Of a DNA stretch of 64,000 nucleotides, positions 15,646 through 25,598 are shown in pieces. The stretch's first letter is position 1, and every line of letters begins with the position of its first letter. A program made the translations under genes and the position numbers. The stretch lies in assembly GCA_016710075.1 (NCBI GenBank), contig JADJLO010000006.1, positions 1 through 64,000 on the forward strand, given 5' to 3'. The stretch is from Acidobacteriota bacterium. Its GTDB lineage: Bacteria; Acidobacteriota; Blastocatellia; RBC074. The notes beneath the pieces are model-generated. The model saw only the letters and a program-made list of their open reading frames with translations, was not told the DNA's origin and did no database searches.

Positions 15646-16185
15646 ATGACGATAGCTGTATGCTTAAAATGTGGTCATATGAAGTTTGGCGCCTGGACGC
15701 CCTGCGAGAAGTGCATGCATCAACCAGAAGAGTTAGAAGACAGAGCCAAACATCTGATCCTTTCCGATCACTATTATACGCACCAGGATTTAGAGCAATA
15801 TGCACAACGTGTAGCACAAGGGGAAAAGTGGTTCTTCGGTGAAAAGGAAACACGCAATTTCATCAACGAATTGGCAAAAGCAGAACGCCAGGAGGCGGTC
15901 GTTAAGGAATCTTGGGATTTAATCAAAGAATATCGCCAAGATATGGCGGAAGAAGAATTGGCATTTTTTGAAGGCTTACCAGAATACAGCCAAGCCGTGA
16001 CCGCACGCTTGGCGCTTTACCAGCAATACCAAACACGGCTTGAGACGGCCAATCAACTAGGAGGCTGGGCGGCGACAGAGGCAGAGTTTCAGAAATTACT
16101 TGATGAAGACCCCAGACTCAGGCCGCTCCAAATTCACAGAATCAATAAAAAGGATGGCGATGGATGGATGGTTACTCATCCTTAA
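15646..16185 (+). CDS. Hypothetical protein with N-terminal zinc ribbon
   Basis: 179 residues. ATG 15646 is chosen because the conserved domain begins there: CLKCGHMKFGAWTPCEKC (residues 6-23) is a CxxC...CxxC zinc ribbon. The rest is highly charged and helical (QDLEQYAQRV, EESWDL-like segments), possibly coiled-coil, with no membrane segment. Function unknown. The gene is AT-richer than its flanks and is followed 5 bp after its stop by an attC-like site, as in a gene cassette. Confidence 0.7.
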   Translation: MTIAVCLKCGHMKFGAWTPCEKCMHQPEELEDRAKHLILSDHYYTHQDLEQYAQRVAQGEKWFFGEKETRNFINELAKAERQEAVVKESWDLIKEYRQDMAEEELAFFEGLPEYSQAVTARLALYQQYQTRLETANQLGGWAATEAEFQKLLDEDPRLRPLQIHRINKKDGDGWMVTHP

Positions 16186-16190
16186 ATCAC

Positions 16191-16264
16191 ACTGAACATT
16201 CATTGCACCGGAGCGAGAGCTACGAGTGCATTTTGGCGCGTGCCCGCTGAACCAAATGTTAGAC
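16191..16264 (+). other. attC-like recombination site with consensus R' box
   Basis: Left box ACTGAAC (16191-16197), right box GTTAGAC (16258-16264), which fits the GTTRRRY consensus exactly. The site begins 5 bp after the stop codon of the zinc-ribbon gene. The predicted crossover would be between G16258 and T16259. Confidence 0.55.
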
Positions 16265-16300
16265 GCTCTCTCGCTACGCAATTACACTTAACAAGAAGAA

Positions 16301-16831
16301 ATGGAAAATATGAAACTGACACAACGCAATCTTATTTTCTTACTGGCAACGGTTTTACTCCTTGCGCTAACCGCTTTTGGGCAAAAATTAAACCCATCTT
16401 CCTTGCCTGACTCATCAATAACTGTGAGCGGAGAAATTGAACACCCGCTTACGCTCTCGGCTGCTGATCTGAGTCAATTTCCTCGCCAATCAGTACAAGC
16501 AAAAGATCATGATGGGAAAGAAGGAAAGTATGAAGGCATTGCCTTGAATGATATTCTGCAAAAAGCAGGAATTAAATTTGGCAAAGAGCTAAAAGGGAAA
16601 GCTCTAGCTACATATTTATTGGTTGAAGCGGCAGATGGTTATCAAGCGGTGTTTGCGTTGCCAGAACTTGATCCTGCCTTTTCAGATAGAGTGGTGGTAC
16701 TGGCAGATCGTCGAGATGATAATCCTTTAGGTTCCTGGCAAATCATTGTGCCTGGCGAAAAGCGTCATTCACGCTGGGTTCGCCAAGTAAAATCACTCAT
16801 AATCCTGCGAGCGTCATCCAAAACAAAATAA
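16301..16831 (+). CDS. Periplasmic molybdopterin-binding-domain (SUOX-like) protein
   Basis: 176 residues with an N-terminal signal peptide (LIFLLATVLLLALTAFGQ). The mature part matches the small oxidoreductase molybdopterin-binding fold: SGEIEHPLTLSAADLSQFPR, a central YEGIALNDILQKAG, VVLADRRDDNPLGSWQIIVP and SRWVRQVKSLII. These stand-alone domains often lack the Cys that ligates molybdenum, and I see no Cys here, so it is unlikely to be a redox enzyme itself. It could start at ATG 16301 or 16310. It is the cargo of the best-defined cassette (16259-16938). Confidence 0.75.
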   Translation: MENMKLTQRNLIFLLATVLLLALTAFGQKLNPSSLPDSSITVSGEIEHPLTLSAADLSQFPRQSVQAKDHDGKEGKYEGIALNDILQKAGIKFGKELKGKALATYLLVEAADGYQAVFALPELDPAFSDRVVVLADRRDDNPLGSWQIIVPGEKRHSRWVRQVKSLIILRASSKTK

Positions 16832-16849
16832 TTCGATTAATAATCCCGC

Positions 16850-16938
16850 GTCTAACATCTGTTCAACCCTAGCCGCGCCAACAAGCGTTGTGCTTGACCA
16901 CTATGCTACAGCGCGGCACGGTCAACGCGGTGTGAGGC
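16850..16938 (+). other. attC-like site with matching core box to the upstream junction
   Basis: R'' GTCTAAC (16850-16856) is the exact reverse complement of GTTAGAC at 16258-16264, which is what an integrated cassette shows between its first bases and its own attC. The arms pair over about 28 positions with gaps: TTCAACC with GGTCAAC and GCCGCGC with GCGCGGC, ending in a diverged R' GTGAGGC (16932-16938). Confidence 0.65.
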
Positions 16939-16973
16939 GGCGTCATACCAAAGTCTTCGTCTAAGGAGATAAC

Positions 16974-17624
16974 ATGAAAGCCAGGCGATCGATACTGCGC
17001 CACCTCTTGGATGTCCTTGGAGCATTGCCGCTCTTTGCAACGGCGCCGCTCTATCGATACTGGCACATGCGGTGGGGAGCGACGGACGAGGAAGTCGTCA
17101 GTCTCATGCCTGGCGATGACCTTGTGCCTGTCGCGCCTTTCAACGCCACACGCGCCATATCGATCGAGGCGCCACCAGACAAAGTGTGGCCCTGGATCAT
17201 TCAGATGGGCTACCGGCGGGCCGGCTTCTATACCTACGACCTTCTCGATAATGCCGGCTTGCCGAGCGCCACCTCCATTCTGGGAGAGTTTCAGACGCCC
17301 ATTGTCGGCGACTGGATGCCGATGGCCGGCGTTGTTAACGAGACGACTGCTTTCAAGTTCAAAGCCTTCGAGACGAACCGCTGGCTTCTTTGGCACAAGC
17401 CTGACAGCACTTGGGCGTGGCGCCTGACGCCGTTGACTCCAAACCGTACGCGCCTCGTTACTCGGCTGAAGGCGCGGTACGCATGGGAGCACCCGGGGAT
17501 GGCCATTTTCACCTTGGTCCTGCTCGAATTTGGCGACTTTCCGATGATGCGGAGGGTTCTCAAAGGCATCAAGGTCCGTTCGGAAACTTGTTGCGGACTC
17601 GCTTCGCTCGCCGTTGATGTCTGA
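16974..17624 (+). CDS. SRPBCC-like protein with N-terminal membrane segment
   Basis: 216 residues. ATG 16974 follows AAGGAGATAAC. A hydrophobic N-terminus (residues about 8-28) precedes a START/SRPBCC-like lipid-binding fold: ISIEAPPDKVWPWIIQMGYR, AGFYTYDLLDNAG, then WRLTPLTPNRTRLVTRLKAR. The last dozen residues (TCCGLASLAVDV) are encoded by attC-type hairpin DNA, so the natural C-terminus was probably shorter or has been fused to the recombination site. Function unknown; relatives are described as polyketide-cyclase-like. Confidence 0.75.
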   Translation: MKARRSILRHLLDVLGALPLFATAPLYRYWHMRWGATDEEVVSLMPGDDLVPVAPFNATRAISIEAPPDKVWPWIIQMGYRRAGFYTYDLLDNAGLPSATSILGEFQTPIVGDWMPMAGVVNETTAFKFKAFETNRWLLWHKPDSTWAWRLTPLTPNRTRLVTRLKARYAWEHPGMAIFTLVLLEFGDFPMMRRVLKGIKVRSETCCGLASLAVDV

Positions 17625-17632
17625 CGTTAGGC
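17590..17632 (+). other. attC-like right half overlapping the SRPBCC gene end
   Basis: GCGGACTCGCTTCGCTCGCC, a sequence typical of attC stems, is followed by GTTGATGTCTGAC and the consensus R' box GTTAGGC (17626-17632). The left core box is not clear. The stop codon of the upstream gene (17622-17624) lies inside the site. Confidence 0.5.
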
Positions 17633-17685
17633 GTCACATCGTTGGAATCGCCGGCGCCGCCATCGCACGCCTCCGGCCAAACGGA

Positions 17686-17892
17686 ATGGCGCGCGCCTTG
17701 TTCGCGATGGCGATCGCACAAACGTTAGTCATTGTGATTGTGCTGATCATCTGGTTGCCCCAGATTACGTCCTGGGCGCCGCCTGTGGTGCGAATGTTCG
17801 GTCTGAATGCGTTTTTCGCTTTGCTCTTTGTCGGATCGGAGTTGTTGTTTCAGAAGGCGGCGCGGGGCGAACCCGCACCGGGCGCGGTATAA
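17686..17892 (+). CDS. Small hypothetical membrane protein
   Basis: 68 residues from ATG 17686, with two hydrophobic helices (about 5-24 and 35-52) around IWLPQITSWAPPVVRMFG. An in-frame ATG at 17617 would add residues encoded by the attC-like site and overlap the upstream gene, so I prefer the internal start, although neither has a strong ribosome binding site. No family recognised with certainty. Confidence 0.6.
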   Translation: MARALFAMAIAQTLVIVIVLIIWLPQITSWAPPVVRMFGLNAFFALLFVGSELLFQKAARGEPAPGAV

Positions 17893-17994
17893 CAAGCATA
17901 CCATGCAGAGCATGCCGGCAAACTCGCGCTGCACCAGATGGCCGCAATCATGAAGAACTTGATCCGCGACCGCTGGTGAGCGCAAACGTTGGGC
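17889..17994 (+). other. Possible attC-like segment ending in GTTGGGC
   Basis: GTATAAC overlaps the stop codon of the membrane protein gene and GTTGGGC (17988-17994) is a consensus R' box. The intervening 90 bp pair poorly and include what may be the tail of another gene (HQMAAIMKNLIRDRW then stop). A decayed or composite site. Confidence 0.3.
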
Positions 17995-18011
17995 CGACTG
18001 GAGGCACCGTC

Positions 18012-18140
18012 ATGGATATCCGCAGTGAAAGACCAGATGACTATCCGGCAGTTCGAGAAATAATCGAAAGGGCTTTTGGAGGTATTGCCGAAGCCAGGAT
18101 CGTTGATTTGATTCGTGCTGCAAATAAGGCTCTTGTCTCA
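18012..18140 (+). pseudogene. N-terminal fragment of a GNAT acetyltransferase
   Basis: ATG 18012 opens MDIRSERPDDYPAVREIIER, the start of a GNAT domain, but similarity ends after about 43 residues (KALVS). It is immediately followed by CACCGCTGAATGTTAGCC, which carries another GTTAGCC core-like box at 18150-18156. A further GTTGGGC lies at 18250-18256. The acetyl-CoA binding motif is absent, so the gene is truncated at a cassette-type boundary. Confidence 0.6.
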
Positions 18141-18276
18141 CCGCTGAATGTTAGCCGGCAGCAGGCGGCTCAATCAACAGAGTGCGCGTCACGGGCGCAT
18201 TGGTTATCCCCAACATTACATCTTGCCCGGTTAGCCTGGGGGAGGAGGCGTTGGGCAGATCAGGAGGAGATGCAAA

Positions 18277-18813
18277 ATGATACGATGCTGGCGCAGGTTG
18301 GTGGTGATAATCTTGTGCATACTGTCTTTATCAGGGATCGCTGCTGCGCAAAAGCCGCAGACGGCGAACACGCTTACACTCGAAGACCCCGCCAGGCGGC
18401 CGAGAGCCACACTGGCTGACATCAGCCTCCTTGTTGGCCACTGGCAGGGAGAGTTTCTTGGCGCGAATGCTGAAGAGTTGTGGCTTCCGGCCGCCGGCGG
18501 CAGCATGGTCGGACTCTTTCGCCTGCATAAGGAAGGCAAAATCGTCTTCTACGAATTCATGATCCTGGTCGAAGAAGAGGCCAGCGTCTCGATGAAGCTC
18601 AAGCACTTCCAGCCCGACCTCAAGGGGTGGGAGGAGAAGGACGCGATGAAGACGTTCCGGTTAGTAAGGGCGACCAGGGATGCGATCTGGTTTGAAGGTT
18701 TGACGTTTCGAAAGCAGGCCGACGGATCGCTGCGAGGCTTCATTGCCATTAGCGCGAAGGATGGCAGCGTCAGGGAAGAGTCGTTCCTGTATCGGCCGAT
18801 TACAACGCGATAA
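18277..18813 (+). CDS. Secreted DUF6265-like protein
   Basis: 178 residues with a signal peptide (LVVIILCILSLSGIAAAQ). ATG 18277 follows AGGAGGAGATGCAAA, an excellent ribosome binding site. The mature part contains LVGHWQGEFLGANAEELWLP, GGSMVGLFRL and FEGLTFRKQADGSL, a beta-barrel-like pattern seen in DUF6265 proteins. It is probably periplasmic; function unknown. It stands just beyond the cassette-like array. Confidence 0.7.
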   Translation: MIRCWRRLVVIILCILSLSGIAAAQKPQTANTLTLEDPARRPRATLADISLLVGHWQGEFLGANAEELWLPAAGGSMVGLFRLHKEGKIVFYEFMILVEEEASVSMKLKHFQPDLKGWEEKDAMKTFRLVRATRDAIWFEGLTFRKQADGSLRGFIAISAKDGSVREESFLYRPITTR

Positions 18814-18986
18814 TTGGTGGACGGACAACTAAAGAGCGTTTATTAATGCCGGCGCAGCATGCATTTTGGTTAAGCAGACGCTGGTAAACTGTTAACAATC
18901 CACAAAGAGCATCGGCCTGATCGACAGTGTATATAGCTCTTACGTTATAGACACTTTGTCGGGCAGGCATGCAAGAGGAGTTAAAG

Positions 18987-19409
18987 ATGACGAACAAACC
19001 GAAGTGGTATACCCCTGTTGTAATACTGGCTTTGATCTGGAACTTGTTAGGATGCATGGCATATCTGTCGGATGTGAGGCTGACACCTGAGGATTTGGCA
19101 AAGATGAGCGCCGCCCAGCAGGCTCTTTACGCATCGAGACCCGCTTGGGCTGTCGCTGCTACTGCTTTTGCAGTCTGGGGAGGAGCTTTGGGTTGCATCG
19201 GACTGATCGTTCGCAAACGTTGGTCATATCCGATACTCCTGATTTCCCTTGTTGGAGTCATTGTTCAGGAGGTCGCGCTTTTTGGATTTTCCAAAGCAGC
19301 ATCCCAGGCTGGAGTTGTCGCGATTGTTTTGCAAGGGGTTGTGCTCCTGGTAGCTGTTGGGTTGGTTTTTCTGGCACGTAAAGCAATAAGGCTTGGCTGG
19401 ATATCCTGA
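18987..19409 (+). CDS. Hypothetical four-helix membrane protein
   Basis: 140 residues. ATG 18987 is preferred over 18969 because GAGGAG sits directly upstream. Hydrophobic segments lie at about 12-31, 56-75, 83-103 and 108-129; LSDVRLTPEDLAKMSAAQQALYASRPAW forms a loop after the first helix. It is similar, from memory, to hypothetical membrane proteins of Proteobacteria. No function. No signal for operon structure. Confidence 0.7.
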   Translation: MTNKPKWYTPVVILALIWNLLGCMAYLSDVRLTPEDLAKMSAAQQALYASRPAWAVAATAFAVWGGALGCIGLIVRKRWSYPILLISLVGVIVQEVALFGFSKAASQAGVVAIVLQGVVLLVAVGLVFLARKAIRLGWIS

Positions 19410-19616
19410 TATATCTAAAATACCTCAGACGACGGCTAATGATTCGTTCAAACCAGGCCCGATACGCCGGCCTGAACTTTGACGTTCATTGAAATCGCAG
19501 TACCGGGCCTGCGCAGGCCCCAAAACCATAAGCATAAAGCCATAAAGATTGACCGCCGGGTCTCGCTTCGATTTATTTCACTTCACCCGGTGATATCTCA
19601 GCAGGGGACAATTAAA

Positions 19617-20150
19617 ATGATCATTACAAACTTACCGGATCGGACAGAGGCGGCGGAGTATTACTTCACCTATATCGATAAGGTGCCGGGCGGCGACATA
19701 ATCGGGATTTTAGAAACGCAGCAGGCACAAACCCTGGCGCTGCTTGGCGGTATTTCGGAGGAAAAATCGATGAGCCGTTACGCCCCCGACAAGTGGACCA
19801 TCCGACAGGTGTTGAACCACATAAACGACGCAGAGCGCTTGTTTGTGAGCCGTGCACTCTGGTTCGCGCGTGGCTTCGACAGCCCGTTGCCCGGCTTCGA
19901 TCAGGATATCGCAGTCGCATCAGCGGCCGCAGATGCGCGGACTTTGAGCCGCCATGTCGAGGAATTCCATACCATTCGTGCCGCGACTTTGTCCTTATTT
20001 ATTAACCTTCCGGCTGAAGCATGGTCACGAAAGGGCATTGCCAGCGGGAACCCTTTCACCGTTCGCGCCCTGGCCTACATAACCGCAGGACATGTCACCC
20101 ACCACACCAGGATCATAGAGGAAAGATACCTTATGGAGAATGGAGAATGA
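19617..20150 (+). CDS. DinB-family protein
   Basis: 177 residues from ATG 19617; the long upstream open frame has no conserved sequence. Motifs of the DinB four-helix fold are WTIRQVLNHINDAERLF (helix with first His) and YITAGHVTHHTRIIEERYL (C-terminal metal-binding histidines). It is a likely metal-dependent thiol-type transferase of unknown substrate. The last codons (YLMENGE) are encoded by the start of the heptamer repeat array, so the repeats have replaced or extended the original end. Confidence 0.85.
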   Translation: MIITNLPDRTEAAEYYFTYIDKVPGGDIIGILETQQAQTLALLGGISEEKSMSRYAPDKWTIRQVLNHINDAERLFVSRALWFARGFDSPLPGFDQDIAVASAAADARTLSRHVEEFHTIRAATLSLFINLPAEAWSRKGIASGNPFTVRALAYITAGHVTHHTRIIEERYLMENGE

Positions 20151-20361
20151 AGAATGGAGAATGGAGAATGGAGAATGGAGAATGGAGAATGGAGAATGGA
20201 ATGGAGAATGGAGAATGAAGAATGGAGAATGGAGAATGGAGAATGGAGAATGGAGAATGAGGAATGAAGAATGCAGAATGGGGAATATCTAGGTCACAGA
20301 TGCTTCCCATTCTTCATTCTGCACTCACAATTCTTCATTCATCATTCTTCATTCTTCATTC
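20134..20361. repeat. Inverted heptamer-repeat array, 3' of the nuclease surface-protein gene
   Basis: More than fifteen direct copies of ATGGAGA-type heptamers (20134-20281), a short spacer with GGGGAATATCT ... GATGCTTCCC, then reverse-complement heptamers (ATTCTTC type) to 20361, abutting the stop of the minus-strand gene. The two halves can fold into a long stem. A second copy of this organisation is at 25907-26058. Confidence 0.9.
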
Positions 20362-20362
20362 G

Positions 20363-23300
20363 TCAACATCTCGGCGGGAAGACCGGGATGATGAGGGTTG
20401 CAGCCTGAGTCAGCGTCAGCTTGTGCAGGTTGTGGCCCTGGTTGAAGGCTCCGGACTGAGCGTTCGAGTTCTTGTTGAGGTTGATGACCGCGCCGAACAT
20501 TCCGTTTTCAGACAGCGAGTAGAGCTTCATCCATCCGGTGCGGCCCGGCGGAATCGCCGACTCAAAGCGCGGCGCCGTTCTGGGGAAGCTGTTTGAGAGG
20601 CTGTTTCTCAACTGGCAGCCTCCGGTGATATTGAAGCTGTAGCCCTGCTCGACGTCGTCGTAGAGCAGACCGAAGATCGTGCCCAGAGTCAGACCGCCGG
20701 CAGACAGATTGCCTCCGAACCGGTTGAGGACCAGCATTGTGTCGTTGCCGTCACCCTTTGCCGGGATGTTGTCCACGGCCAGGACTCTCGGCACTCCGTT
20801 GTAGCTGACTCCGTCGAAGTTGAGCGTCGCTGTTGTGGAATTCCCGTCGCACAGCGGCAGCCCTCCGGCCAGGGCCGAGATGGCCTCGGCTCCGAGGTTT
20901 GCGGCGTGCCCGCTGCTGAACTTCACATATTCATCACCGATCAGGTAGTTGAAGTCGATTGGGCATCCCCTGTCGTCAACAGCCACGGCGACCAGATACC
21001 CTGTCGTCCCCGGATCGATATCCGATGCGAGGAAGGTGTAGGTCTGATTTGGCGTCAGGCAGAGATACTGGTCGGCCGCGGTGCACGAAACTCCATCCAC
21101 GAAGAAGAGATGGACCGTGGCCCTGAGCACCGGATGTGTGTTGGTAATCGAGATCCGTGTGTTCTGTGCGTTGTAGTTCGCCGCATCTGAACTATAGATG
21201 TTGTAGAAGAGGACCGATCCCGCCTTCTGATCGCTTGCCGGCGACTTGGCGTCAGGAATCACCCCTGTGCCAAGGGCAGGGCAGTTGACCGTCAGGCAGG
21301 CCACAACGCTTCCCGCAGGGCTTCCGCCGACAGTACCCGCAGAAGTGATGCAGAGCTGCGTGCCGGTGACGACCTGATCGCCTATCTGCGCCTTGTACTT
21401 GATCGTCACTATCTGGTTGCCGGCGAGCGTTCCCGACCAACTGACGGTCGAGCCATTGACCACATTACAGGTCCCGACATTGGCCGAACACGTGCCCGGA
21501 ACTGCGAGCAGTCCCGCGGGCAGGGAAGCCGTGAGGGTGGCCGGTTGTGAAGAGTTCGCGCCATTGGTCACTGTCGCCGTGACATCGACCGCTCCGCCGG
21601 GGCCTGTGCACAGCGCCGGATCGGCGATGCTCCCGGTTATTGCGCTTACGGCAACTGTGAACGTCGTGTCGGTCTGTGCTGTTGCAATTGTCCGTCGCCC
21701 GAATGGTGATCGTATGACTCCCCAACGGAGCGGCATTGGAGATCGTCACCACTCCGGCCGCATTGACCGCAACCGTCCCGGTGAAGGTTCCCTTGCTTTG
21801 GACGATGATGGTCGACACGCTGCCGTTGTCGCTCGGGCCCGTCGCCGGATTGACCGTCAGCCCGTTGCCTCCAATCACATTCTGCAGCGCTGCGTATGAC
21901 AACACAGGCGCCGTGTTGGCCGATACTGTCACATTGAGCGTGGCCTCGGCGAAGTCTCCCAGGCTGTCGGTTACCCTCAGCGTGAAGCTCGCATTGGTTG
22001 CCGTGCACGTGGCCACGACATCCGCCGTCACCACACCGGCGGCGGATACGGCGATGTTTGACACCGTCACCCCGTTGACTGTGGCAGACGTCCCGCCGTT
22101 GACCGTGACGCTCAGCGTATTCGCCGCCTGATCCACATCGTTGACGTTGGCTATGGTTGAGTTGGCCGACGGGCTACCCTGCTGCCGGCTCGTCGCCACC
22201 GCTCCGATCGTCGGCGGTGTGTTGACCTTGAGCGAGAACGTCTTCTGCGTCTCCGCCCCGCAGTTGTCCTTCACCGTCACCGTGATTGTGTAAGTTCCGG
22301 CCGGGGCCGCATTGCTGATGGTGATAGCTCCGGTCGTCGTATTCCCGACCAGGCTGCCGGTGAAGGTGTTGGGCGAGGCCGTCGCCGTCACCATCGCGAT
22401 CGTCCCGTTGTCGGCCGGCGCCGCCGACGGCGTCACCGTCGTCCCGCCTCCGGTCAGCAGGTTCGTAGCGGCATAGTTGCCGACCGTCGGAGCCGTGTTC
22501 GCAGTCACGGTCACGTTGAGCGTGGTTTCGGCAAACAATCCGTAACTGTCAGTGACGCGCAGAGTGAAGGCGGCATTCGTTGCATTGCAAGAGGCCACGA
22601 TATCGGCTTTAACCACGCCCGCCGCGTCCACCGTGATGTTTGAGACCGTCACGCCATTGACTGTCGCCGACGTTCCGCCGTTGACCTTGACGCTCAGGGT
22701 GTTCTCTGCCTGATCGACGTCGTTGACGTTGGCTATGGTCGAATTGGCCGACGGGCTGCCCTGCTGCTGCATCGCACCAACGGCGCTGATCGTCGGAGGC
22801 GCATTTAGGTTCAAGCCAATCAACACCGGATCATGGTCTGATGCGCGAAATGGCCCCGAATCAAAAAGCGTGTTTACGTGATTGGCCGACTTGAACTCAA
22901 CATTGTAATCGAGCACGGTCGGCTCATCCGCGTTGATATGCCATTCGGTGATGCCGGCCACTTGCGGTACAAGCGCACTGCTTGCCAGGGCATGATCGAT
23001 ATAACCGGCCCCACCGCTGAACACATATGAGTAAGCATTCGCACCAATCACCGAATTGATCAAATCGGTGTAACCGCCATTCTTGATGGCAGTGATCGGA
23101 TCTTCCTTTGCGTAGGCATTCATATCGCCGATGATGATGAAATCAGGATCTCCGGAGCCGGTTGGATCGGTCGCCAGCCAGTTGACCAGCGCGGTCGCGG
23201 CTTTGGTGCGCGTCAAATTGCAATTGTCCTGCCCATCGCCGATATCAGGGTCGCCAACGCTGTTGCAATTGGATCCCTTCGATTTCAGGTGGTTCACAAC

Positions 23301-25598
23301 AACTGTCAGGCGAGCTCCATTAGAGTTCAAGGCAAAGGTTTGAGCCAGCGACGGCCGATTGAGGGTATCGATAAAGTTCGAATTCACTGAAGAATCCAGA
23401 ATTTTATAGGCGCCGACGGGAGCAACATTTGCGGGCTTGTAGATCAACGCCACTCGGATCTCGTCCGTTCCGACAACTCCGGTATTGATGAAGGTGTAGG
23501 TCCCGGAAGCAGTCGCCGCATTCAATCCACTGACCAGATCTTCGATCGCGCTGTTTCCCGCCGCATCATTCTCGATCTCCATCAACCCAACGATATCGGC
23601 ATTGAGCGCAACGATTGCGCTGATGATCTTGGAGCGCTGGCGGTTGAATTCGGTCACGCTATTGGCGCCGCGTGAAGTCGGGAAGCCTCCTCCCAGACCA
23701 TTGCCGTTGAAGTAGTTGAGCACGTTGAAACTGGCAACTTTAAGAGCCCCGCCGACGGCATCGGGTGCAGCCTGTCGCGGATTGCTCGCCGTGAAACTGA
23801 TCGAACCGACCGGCTGTATGCGATAGACGCCGAATCGCTGTTCGAGTACTCCCGTCAAACCATTGACGGTGTAACCGGAGCGCAGGGTGTTCAGAGCACT
23901 CAATCCGCCGGCTGGATAAATCGTCGGATCTATATTTTGTAGATTATTCGCATCATCCAGAACGATGCTGCTGCGATCATTGAGAGCCTGCTGAGCGATC
24001 GCCGGAGCGCCCGGAGCAACAATGTTGGTGGGTGTACTCAAGCGGCCATTGACGGAAAGCGTGAGCTCGCCAAAGCGACCAAGCGTGAAAGTTTCGGTCA
24101 CAGTCAGATTTTGCGGGATGTTGATCAGCATCCCTTCATATCGCTCCCATTCGCCAACACTGGACACCGGCAGATTGACCGTGGTTGCCGCAGGCAAAAC
24201 ATTTCCAGTGGAACAGACCTGCACACTGCTGACAGTCGACAATTGCGTGAGCGTCTGCCCTGAGCTGAGAAACTCGGCAACCGTGCCCGTCACACGCACC
24301 TTATCCCCGACATTTACAGGAAAGGCTGTATTGAAGACGAAGATTCCCTCGGATGTTGCAGGATTTCCATCAGCGTTTGCATCTTCTTCCTGAAGATAAT
24401 AACCGCCGAACTGGCCTGTTCCCTGATAATCGCCTGTGACAATGGCTTCAACTGTAACGACATTCCCCACCAATGGGCTGGTCGTTCCGCTGCCCTGCAC
24501 GGCGCTGATTAATGTGGCAGGATCGCCGCAGACTCCCGAGGCGTCTGTGGTAAAGCTGAATATATAGTCCATCGCCATTAAATCGGGAGGATCGTTCACA
24601 TCCTGATCCGTAACCTGGGCAGCCGTCACCGTTACGGTGCATACCTCGTTCGCAGTAAAATTCGTGCTTGGATCGAGGATGTAGGTGGTCGGTCCGCCGT
24701 TCAACACAAAAGGATGCCCGCTGCTGTTCGTACAGGATATGGTGAAGGCCGCCGAACCGGCAGTTACCGCTTCAGTGAAGGTGATGGAGATGTTGGACGA
24801 AAGCGCCACCCCTGACGCGTTGTTCACGGCGTCGCTCAGTACGGCCGGCGCTGCATCCGCTGAACTGCACGGATTGAAAGTCGAAGATGTATTGCGCGGG
24901 GCTGTAGCCGCCGTCGTAAAATCTGTCGAATTGTTATCCGATTCCGTGCATCCGTTGTTGTTGCGGAAAATCGCAGTCGTATTGCCTGGCGGCGGAGCGG
25001 GAGCGGAGCCGTTTCGGGAGAAGTTTGCGGTGGTGCCATATCCCACCAGATCGATAATCTGCGCTAGTTGCGAAGCATTACAAACAGTTGAGCCTCCGTT
25101 GCATGCAAGCCCGGTCGTTGAGTTAACCAACGCTACTTTTCCCGCTGTGCCGCTCATATTGACGGTTCCGGTCGCATCCGCCGTCGGCAGCAGTGCACCG
25201 ACAGCGCCGGCGGAATTAAGTTGCACTAGATAATACTGTCCTGGCGCCAGCGTGCCGGACAGCGTCGCGATGGGGTTTGCAGAAAAGTTCCCGGTTCCAC
25301 TGGCGCTTGCATATTGAACAGACCAGCCGGTCAGTGAGACTGAACTCGTGCCGCGATTGAATAACTCGACATAATCATTTCTCAGTGACGCGCCAGTGAG
25401 GCCGCCTGCTCCGTATACCTGGCTGATGACGACACTTGTCGAAAGCCCTCTCGCCGCCGGTGGAGAGACGAGGTAATAAACAGCAAATGCCAGTGCCGGC
25501 AACAACACAATTGCAGCCATCATCGAACGTGCTCGCAAGAATGACGATAATCTGATCAGGCTGAAATATCGTGTAAGGTGATTCTGTGTCGGTCGCAT
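20363..25598 (-). CDS. Secreted LTD + endonuclease/exonuclease/phosphatase (ExeM/NucH-like) protein, one frameshift
   Basis: ATG 25598 follows GGGAGGATAAGCCG and a membrane/signal segment follows at residues about 28-45. Domains in order: lamin-tail domain (about 53-256), Ig-like Big_5 (about 250-360), OB-like YhcR segment (about 363-460), nuclease (about 620-922) with GLMEIEN, NHLKSKG, IIGDMNAY and SDHDPV, then three cadherin-like repeats beginning PPTISAVG. Near 21680 the frame shifts. The continuation (FTVAVSAITG) leads to a C-terminal module of about 270 residues ending FPPRC. It is probably an extracellular DNase or phosphatase anchored at the surface. Gene B upstream has the same C-terminal module. 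Confidence 0.85.

Noticed and set aside
14000..18500. Search by eye for an integron integrase (intI)
   Set aside because: No tyrosine-recombinase-like protein is encoded in or near the array, so I call it integrase-less within this window only.
20134..20361. Heptamer array considered as a CRISPR array
   Set aside because: The units are directly adjacent 7-mers without spacers, and the second half is inverted.
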